Numbered from the stretch's first letter, positions 1-9,117 are shown. The stretch: 64,000 nucleotides of DNA from Rariglobus hedericola (GCF_007559335.1 NZ_VMBG01000002.1:434001-498000); one strand, 5' to 3'. Numbers and translations: made by a program. Notes: a model not told the origin generated them from the sequence alone.

Positions 1-1
1 C

Positions 2-1078
2 GTTAATCCCTCTGTCCTCACCCAGCCGGTTTACGAACCGGGCAAGCCCATCGAGGATGTGGCGCGCGAACTCGGTCTCGATCCGGCGACGATCATCAAG
101 CTCGCGTCGAACGAAAACCCGTTTGGTCCGTCTCCGCTGGCGAAAGCCGCGGCGGTGCGGGCGCTCGATCAAGGCGAGTTGTATCCGGATGGTGGATGCG
201 TAGCGCTGCGGGCGAAGCTGGCGAAGGTTTATCAACTGGAGCCTGCGCAGTTCGTGGTCGGCAACGGATCGAATGAAATCATCGAGCTCCTCGGGCATGT
301 TTTCCTACGTCCGGGCGACGAAGTCGTCATGGGCAACCCGTCGTTTGCGGTTTATAAACTAGTGACGTTGCTCTTCGGCGCGAAGCCGGTGGAAGTGCCG
401 CTGGTCAATCACACGCACGATCTCGCCGCACTGGCGGCGGCGATCACGCCGAAGACTAAACTGGTGTTTGTGCCGAGCCCCAACAATCCGATGGGCACGG
501 CCAATACTGAGGCGGAGCTGCTGGCGTTTGCACGCGGGCTGCCGGAGCACGTGGTGTTCGCTTACGATGAGGCGTATGCGGAGTATTTGGATAATCCGCC
601 GGATCTGCGTCCGCTGATTCGTGAAGGGCGCAAGGTCGTCTGTCTGCGCACGTTTTCAAAAATCTACGGACTGGCCTCGTTGCGAGTGGGTTATGGTTAC
701 GCGTCGCCGGAGCTGGCGTCGCTGCTGAATCGCGTGCGTCAGCCGTTCAACGTGAATGCCATCGGCCAGGCGGCGGCGATCGCGGCGCTGGATGACGGTG
801 CGTTCACGGCGAAGTGCGCCCGTGAAAACCGGGTGGGGCTCGGGCAGCTTGAAGCTGGCTTCAAGGCTATGGGACTGGAGATCGTGCCGAGCGTGGCAAA
901 CTTCCTTCTGGTGAAGGTCGGGGACGGTGCGCGAGTGTTCGTCGAATTGCAGAAACGCGGCGTGATCGTGCGGCCGATGCGGGCTTACGGCATGCCCGAG
1001 TGGTTGCGCGTAACGGTCGGAACGCCGGCGCAGAACCAGCGTTTGCTGACCACGCTGGCCGACGTCTTGCGCGGTTGA
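2..1078 (+). CDS. hisC: Histidinol-phosphate aminotransferase, 5' end cut by window
   Basis: PLP-dependent fold-type I aminotransferase that converts imidazole-acetol phosphate to histidinol phosphate in histidine synthesis. The frame is open to the left edge and already reads family-like sequence (QPVYEPGKPIEDVARELG), so the GTG at 59 is internal and the true start lies outside the window. Visible motifs, numbered from that GTG: substrate loop SNENPFGPSP (17-26), PNNPMG (141-146), PLP-ring aspartate in YDEAY (170) and Schiff-base lysine in SKIYGL (201). A close aromatic aminotransferase is possible, but the N-terminal and lysine motifs fit HisC well. It converges on the TPR gene with a 29-base gap and no clear terminator. 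Confidence 0.9.
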   Translation, partial: VNPSVLTQPVYEPGKPIEDVARELGLDPATIIKLASNENPFGPSPLAKAAAVRALDQGELYPDGGCVALRAKLAKVYQLEPAQFVVGNGSNEIIELLGHVFLRPGDEVVMGNPSFAVYKLVTLLFGAKPVEVPLVNHTHDLAALAAAITPKTKLVFVPSPNNPMGTANTEAELLAFARGLPEHVVFAYDEAYAEYLDNPPDLRPLIREGRKVVCLRTFSKIYGLASLRVGYGYASPELASLLNRVRQPFNVNAIGQAAAIAALDDGAFTAKCARENRVGLGQLEAGFKAMGLEIVPSVANFLLVKVGDGARVFVELQKRGVIVRPMRAYGMPEWLRVTVGTPAQNQRLLTTLADVLRG

Positions 1079-1107
1079 TGGCTTGCGCGCCGGCGTCGCG
1101 ACAGGCT

Positions 1108-2769
1108 TCAGGATTTCGACAGCGACACAGTCAGTGCGGCGCGCAGATCCTGAAGCAGGGCGGTGCGGTCGGGCGAGAAGAGGAAGAGATCGCTGCCGAG
1201 CTGGCGATAGGCGGAACGGAGGACGGCCTGCGAGGGCTTGCGCATCGCGAGGAGCTTGCGGACGTTGGCGGCCAGCGGAGGCGTGTTGTTCAAGTCCAGA
1301 TCGAGCTGCACCAGATTGCTGAGGGCGGCTTGATTCAGCGGATCGGCTTGGACGGCTTGATCGAGCACCTGGCGGGCTTGGGCCTTGGCGCCGACGGTCA
1401 GCAAGCGCTTCGAGACAGCGATGAGGTTGTCGGCGCGGACATTGTTTTGACCAAGGAAATTGTTGAGGAAAAGCTGGGCGGCTTCGGCGTCGCCCAAGCC
1501 ATAGTGGGCGATGGCCTGGAGGCCGTTGAAGACGGAATAGTAGCGTTTGTTCCAATCGGGGTTTTCGCTTTGGAGCAGACGGACCATCTCGATGGCGGCC
1601 TGGTATTTTTTGGCGACGATGTTGGCCTCGACCGTCATGAGGGCGGCGCCTTCCCAGTTCAGGTTTCGGGCCTTGGCGTGATCATAGATGCGGCGGGCGA
1701 GCACGGGGTCGCCGGAATTGGCGGCGAAGTCGGCCAGTGCGAGCAAGGCGTTGGGATCGGAGGAGAAGTCGTTAAAGATCTCCTCGACGTTGGATTTCAC
1801 GGAAGCCGCATCGCCCTCTTTTTGGTAGGCGTAGAGCTGGTCGATGCGGGCACGGGCGTTGCGGGGATTGGCGAGGGCGCGAACAAAACTCTCGCGACGC
1901 GCCTCATCGTCGCGACCCGCTTCGCGGAGGTAGGTCACGGTCTGGGTGTAGAGCTCTTCATCGTTGGGCATCTCCGAGGCGAGTGCACGCAAGCGGTCGA
2001 TCGCCTGATCACGCGCGCCGGTTTCCCAGTTGATGCGGGCGATGAGCAGGCGTCCATCGCGCGAGCCTTCCAGCTGATAGCGTTGGAGAATGGCCTCCGC
2101 TTCATCGTAGTTACCGCGAAAATAGCACGAAGAAGCGGCTGCGAGGGCAACTAATTGGTTGCGAGGGCTGATCGTTGAATCATTGCCCAGCAATTGTTTG
2201 TAATAGCTTATGACCTGTTGATCATCCTGCTGTTGGAGCAGGAATGAGAAGAGCGTCTTCAGGTAGTCGGTATCGTTTTTGTGATACGCAAAACCGTCCA
2301 GCAGGGTCTGGCGGGTGAGGTCCGGGCGTTTCCAGAGGCCGTAGAATTGGGCCAGCAGGAGACGGCCTTCCTTGTTGGCGGGTGATTTGATCAAACCCAA
2401 GCGAAGTCCGTAAAAAGCCTCACGGAACTTTTGCTTCTTCAGGTCCTCCTGAGCGTTCTTAATGAAAAAATCGCCCGCAGAAACCTGATAGGCGTCCCAG
2501 CGCAGGAACATGATGTCGGTAAACCGCGCCTCGGTGAACCCGCGCTTGTATTTTACAAAAACATAGGCGGCGGAAGCGCCACCCAGCCATCCCATGATGC
2601 CCAAAATTACCAAGGATACGGCCAGCCATTTCCAAAACACCTGAACCTGCCAGCCCTTGGATGTGCGGCGGATCCAAAAAGGAGCAAAACGGCGCAATCC
2701 TTTGTGCTGGAGAGGCTGGCGCTGCTCGATGTGTTTTAAGTCGTCCGCGTTGGAAAGAGGCTCGGTCAT
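1108..2769 (-). CDS. Membrane-anchored tetratricopeptide repeat protein
   Basis: About 553 residues from the ATG at 2769; a TTG at 2892 would add a 41-residue proline-rich extension, and neither start has a Shine-Dalgarno sequence. A short cytoplasmic N-terminus is followed by one membrane segment (around VSLVILGIMGWLGGASAAYV, residues 50-70). The rest is almost wholly alpha-helical, with TPR-like repeats such as FREAFYGLRLGL, YDEAEAILQRYQL, KYQAAIEMVRLL and KAQARQVLDQAV. No catalytic motif is seen. It lies divergent from the polysaccharide export genes, so a scaffold role in exopolysaccharide or envelope assembly is possible, but that is inference from position only. Related TPR proteins occur in many EPS loci. 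Confidence 0.75.
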   Translation of the reverse strand: MTEPLSNADDLKHIEQRQPLQHKGLRRFAPFWIRRTSKGWQVQVFWKWLAVSLVILGIMGWLGGASAAYVFVKYKRGFTEARFTDIMFLRWDAYQVSAGDFFIKNAQEDLKKQKFREAFYGLRLGLIKSPANKEGRLLLAQFYGLWKRPDLTRQTLLDGFAYHKNDTDYLKTLFSFLLQQQDDQQVISYYKQLLGNDSTISPRNQLVALAAASSCYFRGNYDEAEAILQRYQLEGSRDGRLLIARINWETGARDQAIDRLRALASEMPNDEELYTQTVTYLREAGRDDEARRESFVRALANPRNARARIDQLYAYQKEGDAASVKSNVEEIFNDFSSDPNALLALADFAANSGDPVLARRIYDHAKARNLNWEGAALMTVEANIVAKKYQAAIEMVRLLQSENPDWNKRYYSVFNGLQAIAHYGLGDAEAAQLFLNNFLGQNNVRADNLIAVSKRLLTVGAKAQARQVLDQAVQADPLNQAALSNLVQLDLDLNNTPPLAANVRKLLAMRKPSQAVLRSAYRQLGSDLFLFSPDRTALLQDLRAALTVSLSKS

Positions 2770-3044
2770 GGGCGAAATGAAGGGCAGGGGGCTTTGTGGA
2801 AAGGGAGCAGCGGCCTTGGGTTCAAAATAGCCTTGCGTTGGGAGGGCGGTTGCATCTTTTTTGCGGCTCTTGTCGGGAGCAGTATTTTCCAACGCAATCT
2901 ATTCGAGCAACCTTGCTCTCAGTCCTTTTTTAGCAACAAACTTCTGCTGAGATTCAATCCCCTGACAGCCAAGCTAAGAATATCTTGATCGAAACAGTTT
3001 TGGATTCCGCCATATAACCGTTCCTAAGTTCGCCACATTTACTC

Positions 3045-4184
3045 ATGAAGAACATCGTCCGTAACCTGACTATCTTGAGCTGCGTGGGCAGTTCTGCGTT
3101 TGCCGCTCCGTTCCTCGCCATTGGCGACAACGCCGAGCTTTTTGCCACTGGTGAAGCCAGTGTCGCCTATAACGACAACATCCTGCTGGCCTCCGGCGTC
3201 CCCGGCTCTCCTGAGCTGGAAGACACGATCTTCACGTTTGTCCCCGGCTTTGATCTTCAGTTCGGCAAGGATTCCCTGATCAAAGGCAACCTGATCGGCA
3301 CCGCCACTCTCACGAGCTACGCTGACAACGACAACTTGAACAACCAGCTCCTCGCCATCGGTGGTAACTCCACCTATGATAACGGCAGCCTCAAGTTGGG
3401 CGCCAACGCCTCGTTCAAAGAGCTCGATCAACCCACGGTTGATGTCGTTCCTAACGGTAAACTCGTCGAGCGTCATGTCGCCGATGTCGGCGTGAACGGC
3501 GAACTCGCCTTCTCAGAGAAGATCAGCGCCGGCGCCGGCATCGCTTACAGCCACGTCGACTACAAAGATCCCGCTTACACTGAAGAGGAGAGCTACACGG
3601 TTCCGGTTAACATCTATTACGAACTGACCCCCAAGGTCGACGTCAGCGCGGGTATTCGTTACACCAACACCGAGCTCGATAACGGTGCTGAATATGACGC
3701 TTACTACTACAACGTCGGTGCCCGTGGTTCCTTTACCCCCAAGCTCAGCGGTTCGTTCAGCGTGGGTTATAACACCCGCAGCGTGAACATCGGCCCGGAT
3801 GACGATGATTCGATCGGTGCGGACGCCTCGCTGGCCTACGCCTACTCTGACAAGACCCAGTTCACCCTCGCTGCTTCGCGTAACTTCAGCAACGCGACCG
3901 CTGGTGGTGCTTCTTACGAGAACAGTGAAATCACCATCGGTGCTTCCAGTGCCATCACGGTTGATTGGCGCCTGAATGCCGCTCTTACCTACCGCATGCT
4001 GGATTACCAGAATGTTTCCCGCACGGATGATTACGTCCAGGCTTCTGTTGGTGCCACCTACCTCATCAACACCCACCTGAGCACCAGCTTGACGTATATC
4101 TTCCGCGACAACTCCTCGGACGCTGGCGCTGCAAACGAGTTCTCCAACAACGTCGTTTCCCTGTCGATCTCGGCTCGCTACTAA
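3045..4184 (+). CDS. Outer-membrane beta-barrel protein of an exopolysaccharide locus
   Basis: 379 residues with a signal peptide (cleavage likely after SSAFA, about residue 21). The mature part has alternating amphipathic strands typical of a porin-like barrel (for example VSAGIRYTNTELDNG, LSGSFSVGYNTRSVN) and ends in an aromatic-terminated strand, VVSLSISARY, the usual barrel-assembly signature. It resembles the BBP2_2-type putative beta-barrels found beside wza/wzc homologues. Likely role: outer-membrane part of polysaccharide export or modification. A strong hairpin terminator lies between it and the Wza-like gene, so it may be expressed at a higher level than the genes downstream. No Shine-Dalgarno sequence precedes the ATG. 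Confidence 0.8.
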   Translation: MKNIVRNLTILSCVGSSAFAAPFLAIGDNAELFATGEASVAYNDNILLASGVPGSPELEDTIFTFVPGFDLQFGKDSLIKGNLIGTATLTSYADNDNLNNQLLAIGGNSTYDNGSLKLGANASFKELDQPTVDVVPNGKLVERHVADVGVNGELAFSEKISAGAGIAYSHVDYKDPAYTEEESYTVPVNIYYELTPKVDVSAGIRYTNTELDNGAEYDAYYYNVGARGSFTPKLSGSFSVGYNTRSVNIGPDDDDSIGADASLAYAYSDKTQFTLAASRNFSNATAGGASYENSEITIGASSAITVDWRLNAALTYRMLDYQNVSRTDDYVQASVGATYLINTHLSTSLTYIFRDNSSDAGAANEFSNNVVSLSISARY

Positions 4185-4210
4185 TAGGGCTGGCTTGACC
4201 ATTCCTTTCG

Positions 4211-4249
4211 ACGGAAGAAGATCATTTGGTCTTCTTCCGTTTTTTTTTC
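4211..4249 (+). terminator. Intrinsic terminator after the beta-barrel gene
   Basis: Perfect 11-bp stem ACGGAAGAAGA (4211-4221) with TCTTCTTCCGT (4230-4240), extendable by a wobble and a GC pair, followed by eight or nine T. It lies inside the apparent operon, 17 bases before the Wza-like start, so it probably gives partial readthrough. Confidence 0.85.
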
Positions 4250-4266
4250 TCCCCTTGCCCGTGCCC

Positions 4267-4872
4267 ATGTCGCCCACGTTTAAAACTTCCGTTCTTTTTT
4301 TCTGCTCCCTGGTTTTTTCGTTTTCGCTTTCGGCCGCCGAGCAACGGCCACTTCCTGCCGCCGCGGCGCAGGACTACGTTCTTCAGCCGTCCGACTTGTT
4401 GAATATTCAAGTATTCCAGGAGGAAAACCTGAAGCGTGACGTGCGCGTCTCCAAAGAGTATTCCATTACCCTGCCGCTGATCGGCAAAGTGGACGTGAAG
4501 GGCAAGTCGCTGCGTCAGGCAGAGGACCTTATTCGCGAGCTCTATGACCGCGATTATCTGGTGAATCCTCAGGTCAACGTCGTGGTGATCGAATATGCCA
4601 AGCGCACGGTTAACGTGATCGGCCAAGTCAATCAACCGGGTGCGGTGCTCTTTCCCCAGGAAGAGGGGCTGACGCTCCTTGATGCCATTTCTCGCGCCGG
4701 AGGTTTCAGTCGTCTGGCCAATCGCTCGCAGGTCAAGCTGACCCGCACCAACAGCGATGGCAAAAGCGACACTTACATTATCAACGTCGATGATCTCATC
4801 AAGGGCAGCTCCAGCAACAGCTGGCCGCTCCTCGTGAACGACATCATCTTTGTGCCGGAACGCATTCTTTAA
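4267..4872 (+). CDS. Wza-type polysaccharide export protein
   Basis: 201 residues from the ATG at 4267, which places a clean signal peptide (FFCSLVFSFSLSAAEQ) at the N-terminus; an upstream in-frame TTG at 4195 would bury it and run through the terminator. The mature protein has the Poly_export domain (DYVLQPSDLLNIQVFQEENL, then ITLPLIGKVDVKG) followed by one SLBB domain (RTVNVIGQVNQPGAVLFP, LLDAISRAGGFSRLAN). It is much shorter than E. coli Wza (about 380 residues) and lacks the long C-terminal part, as is common for GumB/EpsA-like versions. It should form the periplasmic/outer-membrane channel for the polysaccharide handled by the kinase encoded 20 bases downstream. Confidence 0.9.
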   Translation: MSPTFKTSVLFFCSLVFSFSLSAAEQRPLPAAAAQDYVLQPSDLLNIQVFQEENLKRDVRVSKEYSITLPLIGKVDVKGKSLRQAEDLIRELYDRDYLVNPQVNVVVIEYAKRTVNVIGQVNQPGAVLFPQEEGLTLLDAISRAGGFSRLANRSQVKLTRTNSDGKSDTYIINVDDLIKGSSSNSWPLLVNDIIFVPERIL

Positions 4873-4892
4873 AAAGTCAGAGGCGCTTATTC

Positions 4893-7127
4893 ATGGATTC
4901 GAATTTCAAGCATCAGTCCCCGAATCAAAATCAGGGACAACAACAGGGCTCGGGTGATTATGGCTACGGTGGTGGCTATGCGGGTTATTCTGCGGTCGGC
5001 TATGGAGGCGAAACCTCCATGCAGCGCGGATTCCGTGATTACGCGCTGATCCTGCGCGAACGCATCTGGTATATCATCGTGGTGTTCCTCGTCGTGTTCT
5101 CCTCGGCGTTGGTTTACACGTTCAGCCAGACGAAAATTTATCAATCGGTCGCCAGCGTGCACATTTTGCGCAGCGGGCCGACGGTGATGACCAAGGTCGA
5201 ACAGGTCGTTGATGAAACTGTCCGTGGAACCGAAGATCTTAATACGGTCGTCGAAGTTCTGAGCAGTGGTGCGATCATTCAGAAAGTTGCCGAACGTATC
5301 ACCGGCGAAGACATGCGCCAGTTCATGGCTCCTTACGAAAAGGGCAAAGGCAGCGATCCGGTGACGCCGCTCGAAGTGTTGGGCGAAAACCGCAAGATCG
5401 CCCCCAAGCGTCTCAGCTTGGTCATCAATGTGGTTTATCGCCATCCGGACCGTCTGATCGCGGCGAAGGTGGCCAATCTGTTCGTCGATGAGTTCATCGC
5501 GTATAGTTCGCGCGTCCGTATCGACGACTCACTGAAGGCGGTTGAGGAGTTGAAAATCCGCGCCGAGCAGCAGGAGCGCACCGTCAACGATCTGGCCAAC
5601 GAACTCCAGACCTACCGCGAGAAGAACAACATGATCTCGCTGGATCAGCGCAAAGACATCGTTACGGAAAAGCTCAAGGCGCTGAATCTTTATGTGACCC
5701 AGACGGACGCCAAGTTGAAGGACTCGGAGATCCGTTGGAAGCAGGTGCAGGAGCGCAAGGCGACCGGCGGCGATCTGACCGAGCTTTCCTTCATCGCGAC
5801 CCAGCCGCTGATCGACCAGCTGGTGAAAGAAGTTTCCAGCAAGAAGATCATGGTGGCCCAGCTGCGTGATCGTTACCGCGAGAAGCATCCGATCATGATG
5901 GAGACGATGAACTCCCTCGCGCAGGCCGAGCAGGAGTTGAAACGAGCCATCGAAAATGCGTCCGCCACCATCGAATCCGAATACCAAAACGCCCGCCGCA
6001 ACGACGAGCAGGCCCGCGGTTCACTGGTTCAGGCAAGCAAGGAGACGATGGAGCTGGATCGTGCGGCCGTCGAATACGACGAACGCTCCCGCAAGCTGCT
6101 GATCAATCAAGAGCTCTTGCAGAACCTCATTTCACGTATGAGGGACACGACCATGATCGCCACCATGGAAACGCAGAGCGCCCGTGTGGTGGATCGCGCT
6201 TCGCCCTCGCAAGAGGACAATTACGTGTCGCCGAAAATCCCGCTCTATTTGGGCGTGGGCTTCGGTGGCGGTCTCGCCCTCGGCTTGGCCTTTGCGTTCT
6301 TTGTCGCATTCATCGACGACCGCGTGAAGAGCTCGTTCGATATCGAGGCGGTCGTCGGTTTGCCTTTGATCGGCATCATTCCTCAGATCAAAAAGATGGA
6401 GCAGCCGGACAAGGCTCAGATCGTCATCAACAATGCCGATCGCCAAGTGTGCGAAGCTTTCCTCACGTTGCACTCCAGCCTTCGTCTTAAGGACGAGAGC
6501 AAGAATGCGCAGTGTATCCTGGTGACGAGCACGATTCCCGGTGAGGGTAAGTCCTTCACGACGACGAATCTGGCGCTGACCTTCGCCGCCCATGGCGAGC
6601 GTGTGGCAGTTGTCGACTGCGACCTTCGCAAGCCGAACATTCATAAATCGTTCCGTTTGGAGAATCGTAAAGGTGTCATCGATATCTGCGCGGGCACCGC
6701 GACGATTGATGATGTCGTGATTCGCGGCGTGCACCCGAATCTTGATGTGATTCCCACCGGCGGCCGTGCGAAGAATCCGACCCAGATTCTTAACGGTAAA
6801 AACTTCGAGTCGATGATCGCCGATCTGCGCAAGCGCTACGATCGCGTGTTCTTTGATACGCCTCCGCTCGCGGCGGTGAGCGATGCCCTCATCATCCTTC
6901 CCTTGGTCGATGGCTCGGTCTTCACGATTTTCTTCAACAAGGTCCGCCGCAAGGCCGCCCAGTTCAGCGCGAAGAAGCTCTTGGAGGCGAACGTGCCGGT
7001 CTTCGGTGCGGTGTTGAACGGTCTCAACCTGGCGGTATCCGGTTATTACTACGCGCAGTATTACGACAAGTCCTACAAGGATTACTACGTCGTGATGTCC
7101 AAGGACGATGCGACTCCGGAGCGGTAA
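4893..7127 (+). CDS. Wzc/GumC-type polysaccharide co-polymerase with BY-kinase domain
   Basis: 744-residue inner-membrane protein combining a Wzz chain-length domain and a cytoplasmic tyrosine autokinase. A Gly/Gln/Tyr-rich N-terminal tail precedes the first membrane segment (about 58-77); a long coiled-coil periplasmic region follows (about 200-430), then a second membrane segment (about 450-475). The kinase part has Walker A PGEGKSFTTT (about 548), Walker A' VAVVDCDLRKP (about 571) and Walker B VFFDTPPLAAVSDA. The C-terminus has a tyrosine cluster (YYYAQYYDKSYKDYY), the usual autophosphorylation site. An AGAGGCG sequence before the ATG may serve as ribosome binding site. No glycosyltransferase, flippase or polymerase gene follows it here. 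Confidence 0.92.
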   Translation: MDSNFKHQSPNQNQGQQQGSGDYGYGGGYAGYSAVGYGGETSMQRGFRDYALILRERIWYIIVVFLVVFSSALVYTFSQTKIYQSVASVHILRSGPTVMTKVEQVVDETVRGTEDLNTVVEVLSSGAIIQKVAERITGEDMRQFMAPYEKGKGSDPVTPLEVLGENRKIAPKRLSLVINVVYRHPDRLIAAKVANLFVDEFIAYSSRVRIDDSLKAVEELKIRAEQQERTVNDLANELQTYREKNNMISLDQRKDIVTEKLKALNLYVTQTDAKLKDSEIRWKQVQERKATGGDLTELSFIATQPLIDQLVKEVSSKKIMVAQLRDRYREKHPIMMETMNSLAQAEQELKRAIENASATIESEYQNARRNDEQARGSLVQASKETMELDRAAVEYDERSRKLLINQELLQNLISRMRDTTMIATMETQSARVVDRASPSQEDNYVSPKIPLYLGVGFGGGLALGLAFAFFVAFIDDRVKSSFDIEAVVGLPLIGIIPQIKKMEQPDKAQIVINNADRQVCEAFLTLHSSLRLKDESKNAQCILVTSTIPGEGKSFTTTNLALTFAAHGERVAVVDCDLRKPNIHKSFRLENRKGVIDICAGTATIDDVVIRGVHPNLDVIPTGGRAKNPTQILNGKNFESMIADLRKRYDRVFFDTPPLAAVSDALIILPLVDGSVFTIFFNKVRRKAAQFSAKKLLEANVPVFGAVLNGLNLAVSGYYYAQYYDKSYKDYYVVMSKDDATPER

Positions 7128-7146
7128 GCTTCGTTTATTCTACCAC

Positions 7147-7179
7147 AAAAAAGGCGACCCATAACGGGTCGCCTTTTTT
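7147..7179. terminator. Bidirectional terminator between wzc-like gene and tsaC
   Basis: AAAAAAGGCGACCC (7147-7160), loop ATAAC, GGGTCGCCTTTTTT (7166-7179): a perfect stem with A- and T-tracts on opposite sides, serving both convergent genes. The tsaC stop codon overlaps its edge. Confidence 0.9.
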
Positions 7180-8179
7180 AGCGTTTGGCGGCGGCGCGGC
7201 GCAGGCGGTCATTGACCGCCAGCGCCAAGGCATCGGAGCCCGGCGCGAGTTCTGCGTGGATGTGATCCCAGTCGCCGTTGTCCAGTGAGCGCAAACGGTC
7301 GAACAGGTTGTGAGCCGCTTGATCAAAAGCGTTGGGTGCCTCGGCGAGCCAGAAGGTGCGGTCACTGATCTGCGCCGGTTTTTGCATGAAGAGCAGCGCG
7401 TGCTTGTCGCCCGTTTTTTGGATGAGCGCGGGTGTTAATTTGCGAACCAACGTGAGGGGTGTGCGCGGACTGTAGTGGCGCTCGAGCAACCCGGGAGCGA
7501 TCGCCGCAGTCGATGCCGGCGTGGCGCGGCGATGAACAGTGACCGTGCGCCCGAGCACGCGGGCCAAGGCTTCGCGCGATACCGCACCCGGACGGAGCAG
7601 CACTGGGTGTTTGGGGTCACGCAAATCGAGGATGGTGGACTCAACGCCGATCTTGGCTGAGCCACCGTCGAGGATGTGGCCGATACGTTTACCCAGACCA
7701 TCGCGCACATGCGCCGCCGTGGTCGGGCTCACATAGCCGAAGGGATTGGCACTCGGTGCGGCGAGCGGGCAGCCGCTGCGACGGATGAGTTCGCGGAAAA
7801 GTTGATGGGACGGCAGGCGCACGGCGACGCTCGCCAAGCCGGACGTTACGATGTCGGGGACGCCGTCGCGTTTGGGCAGGACCAAGGTGAGCGGGCCGGG
7901 CCAGAAGAGTTTGGCTACCTTGCGCGCGGCATCGTTGAGCACGGCAATCTCATCGGCTTGCTCAATGCTGGCAACGTGGACGATGAGCGGATCATTAGCC
8001 GGGCGGCCTTTGGCGCGAAAAATTGCCCGGCAGGCCTTGGCGTTGAGCGCATCTGCGGCCAGACCGTAGACGGTCTCGGTGGGAGCGGCGACCAGACCGC
8101 CCTCGGCGAGAATCCGCGCCAGCAGCGCGAGATTTCGCGGAGTCGGGCGGTAAACGCGGGCGGTGGGTGTCGTGCTCAT
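7178..8179 (-). CDS. sua5: Threonylcarbamoyl-AMP synthase, two-domain Sua5 type
   Basis: Makes threonylcarbamoyl-AMP from threonine, bicarbonate and ATP, the first step of t6A formation at position 37 of ANN-decoding tRNAs. The YrdC-like domain covers about residues 1-200: APTETVYGLAADA near 32, FRAKGRPANDPLIVH near 55, and PSANPFGYVSPT near 140. At 333 residues it is longer than TsaC (about 190) and carries the Sua5 linker (GLLERHYSPRTPLTLV, about 235) and C-terminal domain, so Sua5 is the better name. The start ATG sits nine bases after the rpsR terminator-like hairpin; there is no Shine-Dalgarno sequence. Confidence 0.92.
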   Translation of the reverse strand: MSTTPTARVYRPTPRNLALLARILAEGGLVAAPTETVYGLAADALNAKACRAIFRAKGRPANDPLIVHVASIEQADEIAVLNDAARKVAKLFWPGPLTLVLPKRDGVPDIVTSGLASVAVRLPSHQLFRELIRRSGCPLAAPSANPFGYVSPTTAAHVRDGLGKRIGHILDGGSAKIGVESTILDLRDPKHPVLLRPGAVSREALARVLGRTVTVHRRATPASTAAIAPGLLERHYSPRTPLTLVRKLTPALIQKTGDKHALLFMQKPAQISDRTFWLAEAPNAFDQAAHNLFDRLRSLDNGDWDHIHAELAPGSDALALAVNDRLRRAAAKR

Positions 8180-8184
8180 GGCAT

Positions 8185-8215
8185 GAAAAAGGCCGGAGGG
8201 ATAAGCTCCGGCCTT
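8185..8215 (-). terminator. Terminator of rpsR, abutting the sua5 start
   Basis: On the minus strand, AAGGCCGGAG, a 7-base loop, then CTCCGGCCTT and further T. Ten perfect pairs. The sua5 ATG (8179-8177) follows the T-tract within a few bases. Confidence 0.8.
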
Positions 8216-8239
8216 GGCTGGGAAATCCTGATCTGTCGC

Positions 8240-8434
8240 TTAGAGGGCGAGCAGGTTGTTACGGGACTGTTTGATGGTCTTCGTAACGGCGCGCTGCTGC
8301 TTGGCGGACAGGTGGGTGTATTTGCGCGGAAGGATCTTACCGGTGTCGGTAACGAAGTTGCGCATGGCCTGGGGCGTGGTGAACGGAATGTTCTCCGCGT
8401 TGACGGTCTGCTGGGTGGTTTCGGTCGTGCTCAT
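8240..8434 (-). CDS. rpsR: 30S ribosomal protein bS18
   Basis: 64 residues from the ATG at 8434; an upstream in-frame start at 8518 would add 28 unrelated residues. The body matches bS18: a short N-terminal tail, then NFVTDTGKILPRKYTHLSAK and a basic C-terminal helix (QQRAVTKTIKQSRNNLLAL). bS18 binds bS6 and 16S rRNA in the platform of the small subunit. It is not in the usual rpsF-ssb-rpsR-rplI cluster here but stands alone between sua5 and a tRNA gene, with its own terminator. The leader before the ATG is pyrimidine-rich (CTCCCCTTTTTCAA) with no Shine-Dalgarno sequence. Confidence 0.88.
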   Translation of the reverse strand: MSTTETTQQTVNAENIPFTTPQAMRNFVTDTGKILPRKYTHLSAKQQRAVTKTIKQSRNNLLAL

Positions 8435-8525
8435 TTGAAAAAGGGGAGAATGAAAGCCTGCGCAGGCAAAGATTGTCAACCTACAATCCAGCCCCCAACT
8501 TCGGCCCGATTCGGTCATTTTTGCC

Positions 8526-8600
8526 GTCCTTGTAGTTCAACGGATAGAACAGTTGTTTCCTAAACAACGGATCCGGGTTCGATTCCCGGCGGGGGCACCA
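8526..8600 (+). tRNA. tRNA-Arg(CCT)
   Basis: 75 bases folding as a full cloverleaf: acceptor GTCCTTG/CGGGGGC (with G-U pairs), D-stem GTTC/GAAC, anticodon stem GTTGT/ACAAC with loop TTCCTAA (anticodon CCT at 8559-8561), T-stem CCGGG/CCCGG with loop TTCGATT, discriminator A, and an encoded CCA. It reads AGG arginine codons. gspG follows closely. Confidence 0.96.
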
Positions 8601-8670
8601 GCTTTCCAATCGCTTTCGCAACATGAGACCGCAACTTTTGTCACCCGTTACCGTCATCCCCTCCAAGCGT

Positions 8671-9117
8671 ATGCATTTCCCCCATCGTAACTCCCTCCGC
8701 GCGGCCCGCCGTGCGTTTACCCTGCTCGAAATTCTTGTCGTGCTGGCTATTATCGGCCTGCTGGTCGGCCTGGCCGTGACCAAAGTTGGCGGCATCTTTG
8801 GCGCTAAACAAGAAGACATCGCCCGCCTTTTCGTTAATTCCAGCGTCAAGACCCCGCTCACCGCGTATCGTATTGATATGGGCGGCTACCCTTCCACGGC
8901 GGAAGGTTTGCAGGCATTGGTCAGCGCGCCGCAAAACAAGGCCGATAACTGGAAGGGGCCATATATCGAAACCCCCGGTGGCAAACTCCCGATGGACCCC
9001 TGGCAGGAAGCGTATGTTTATCGTTTTCCCGGCGTGAAGAACAAGGACAGCTACGATCTCTACTCCAAGGGCGCAGACAAGACCGAGGGAACGCCTGACG
9101 ACATCGGCAACTGGTAA
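8671..9117 (+). CDS. gspG: T2SS major pseudopilin GspG
   Basis: Major subunit of the type II secretion pseudopilus in the periplasm. From the ATG at 8671 a 15-residue basic leader (ending RAARRA) precedes the FTLLEILVVLAIIGLLVGL prepilin helix; the conserved +5 Glu is present, but the residue before the cut site is Ala rather than the usual Gly. The body has the GspG pattern GGYPSTAEGLQALV, WKGPYIE, MDPWQEAYVYRFPG and the C-terminal calcium-site region (DLYSKGADKTEGTPDDIGNW). An alternative ATG at 8623 adds 16 residues. First gene of a seven-gene run with short gaps or overlaps. Confidence 0.93.
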   Translation: MHFPHRNSLRAARRAFTLLEILVVLAIIGLLVGLAVTKVGGIFGAKQEDIARLFVNSSVKTPLTAYRIDMGGYPSTAEGLQALVSAPQNKADNWKGPYIETPGGKLPMDPWQEAYVYRFPGVKNKDSYDLYSKGADKTEGTPDDIGNW

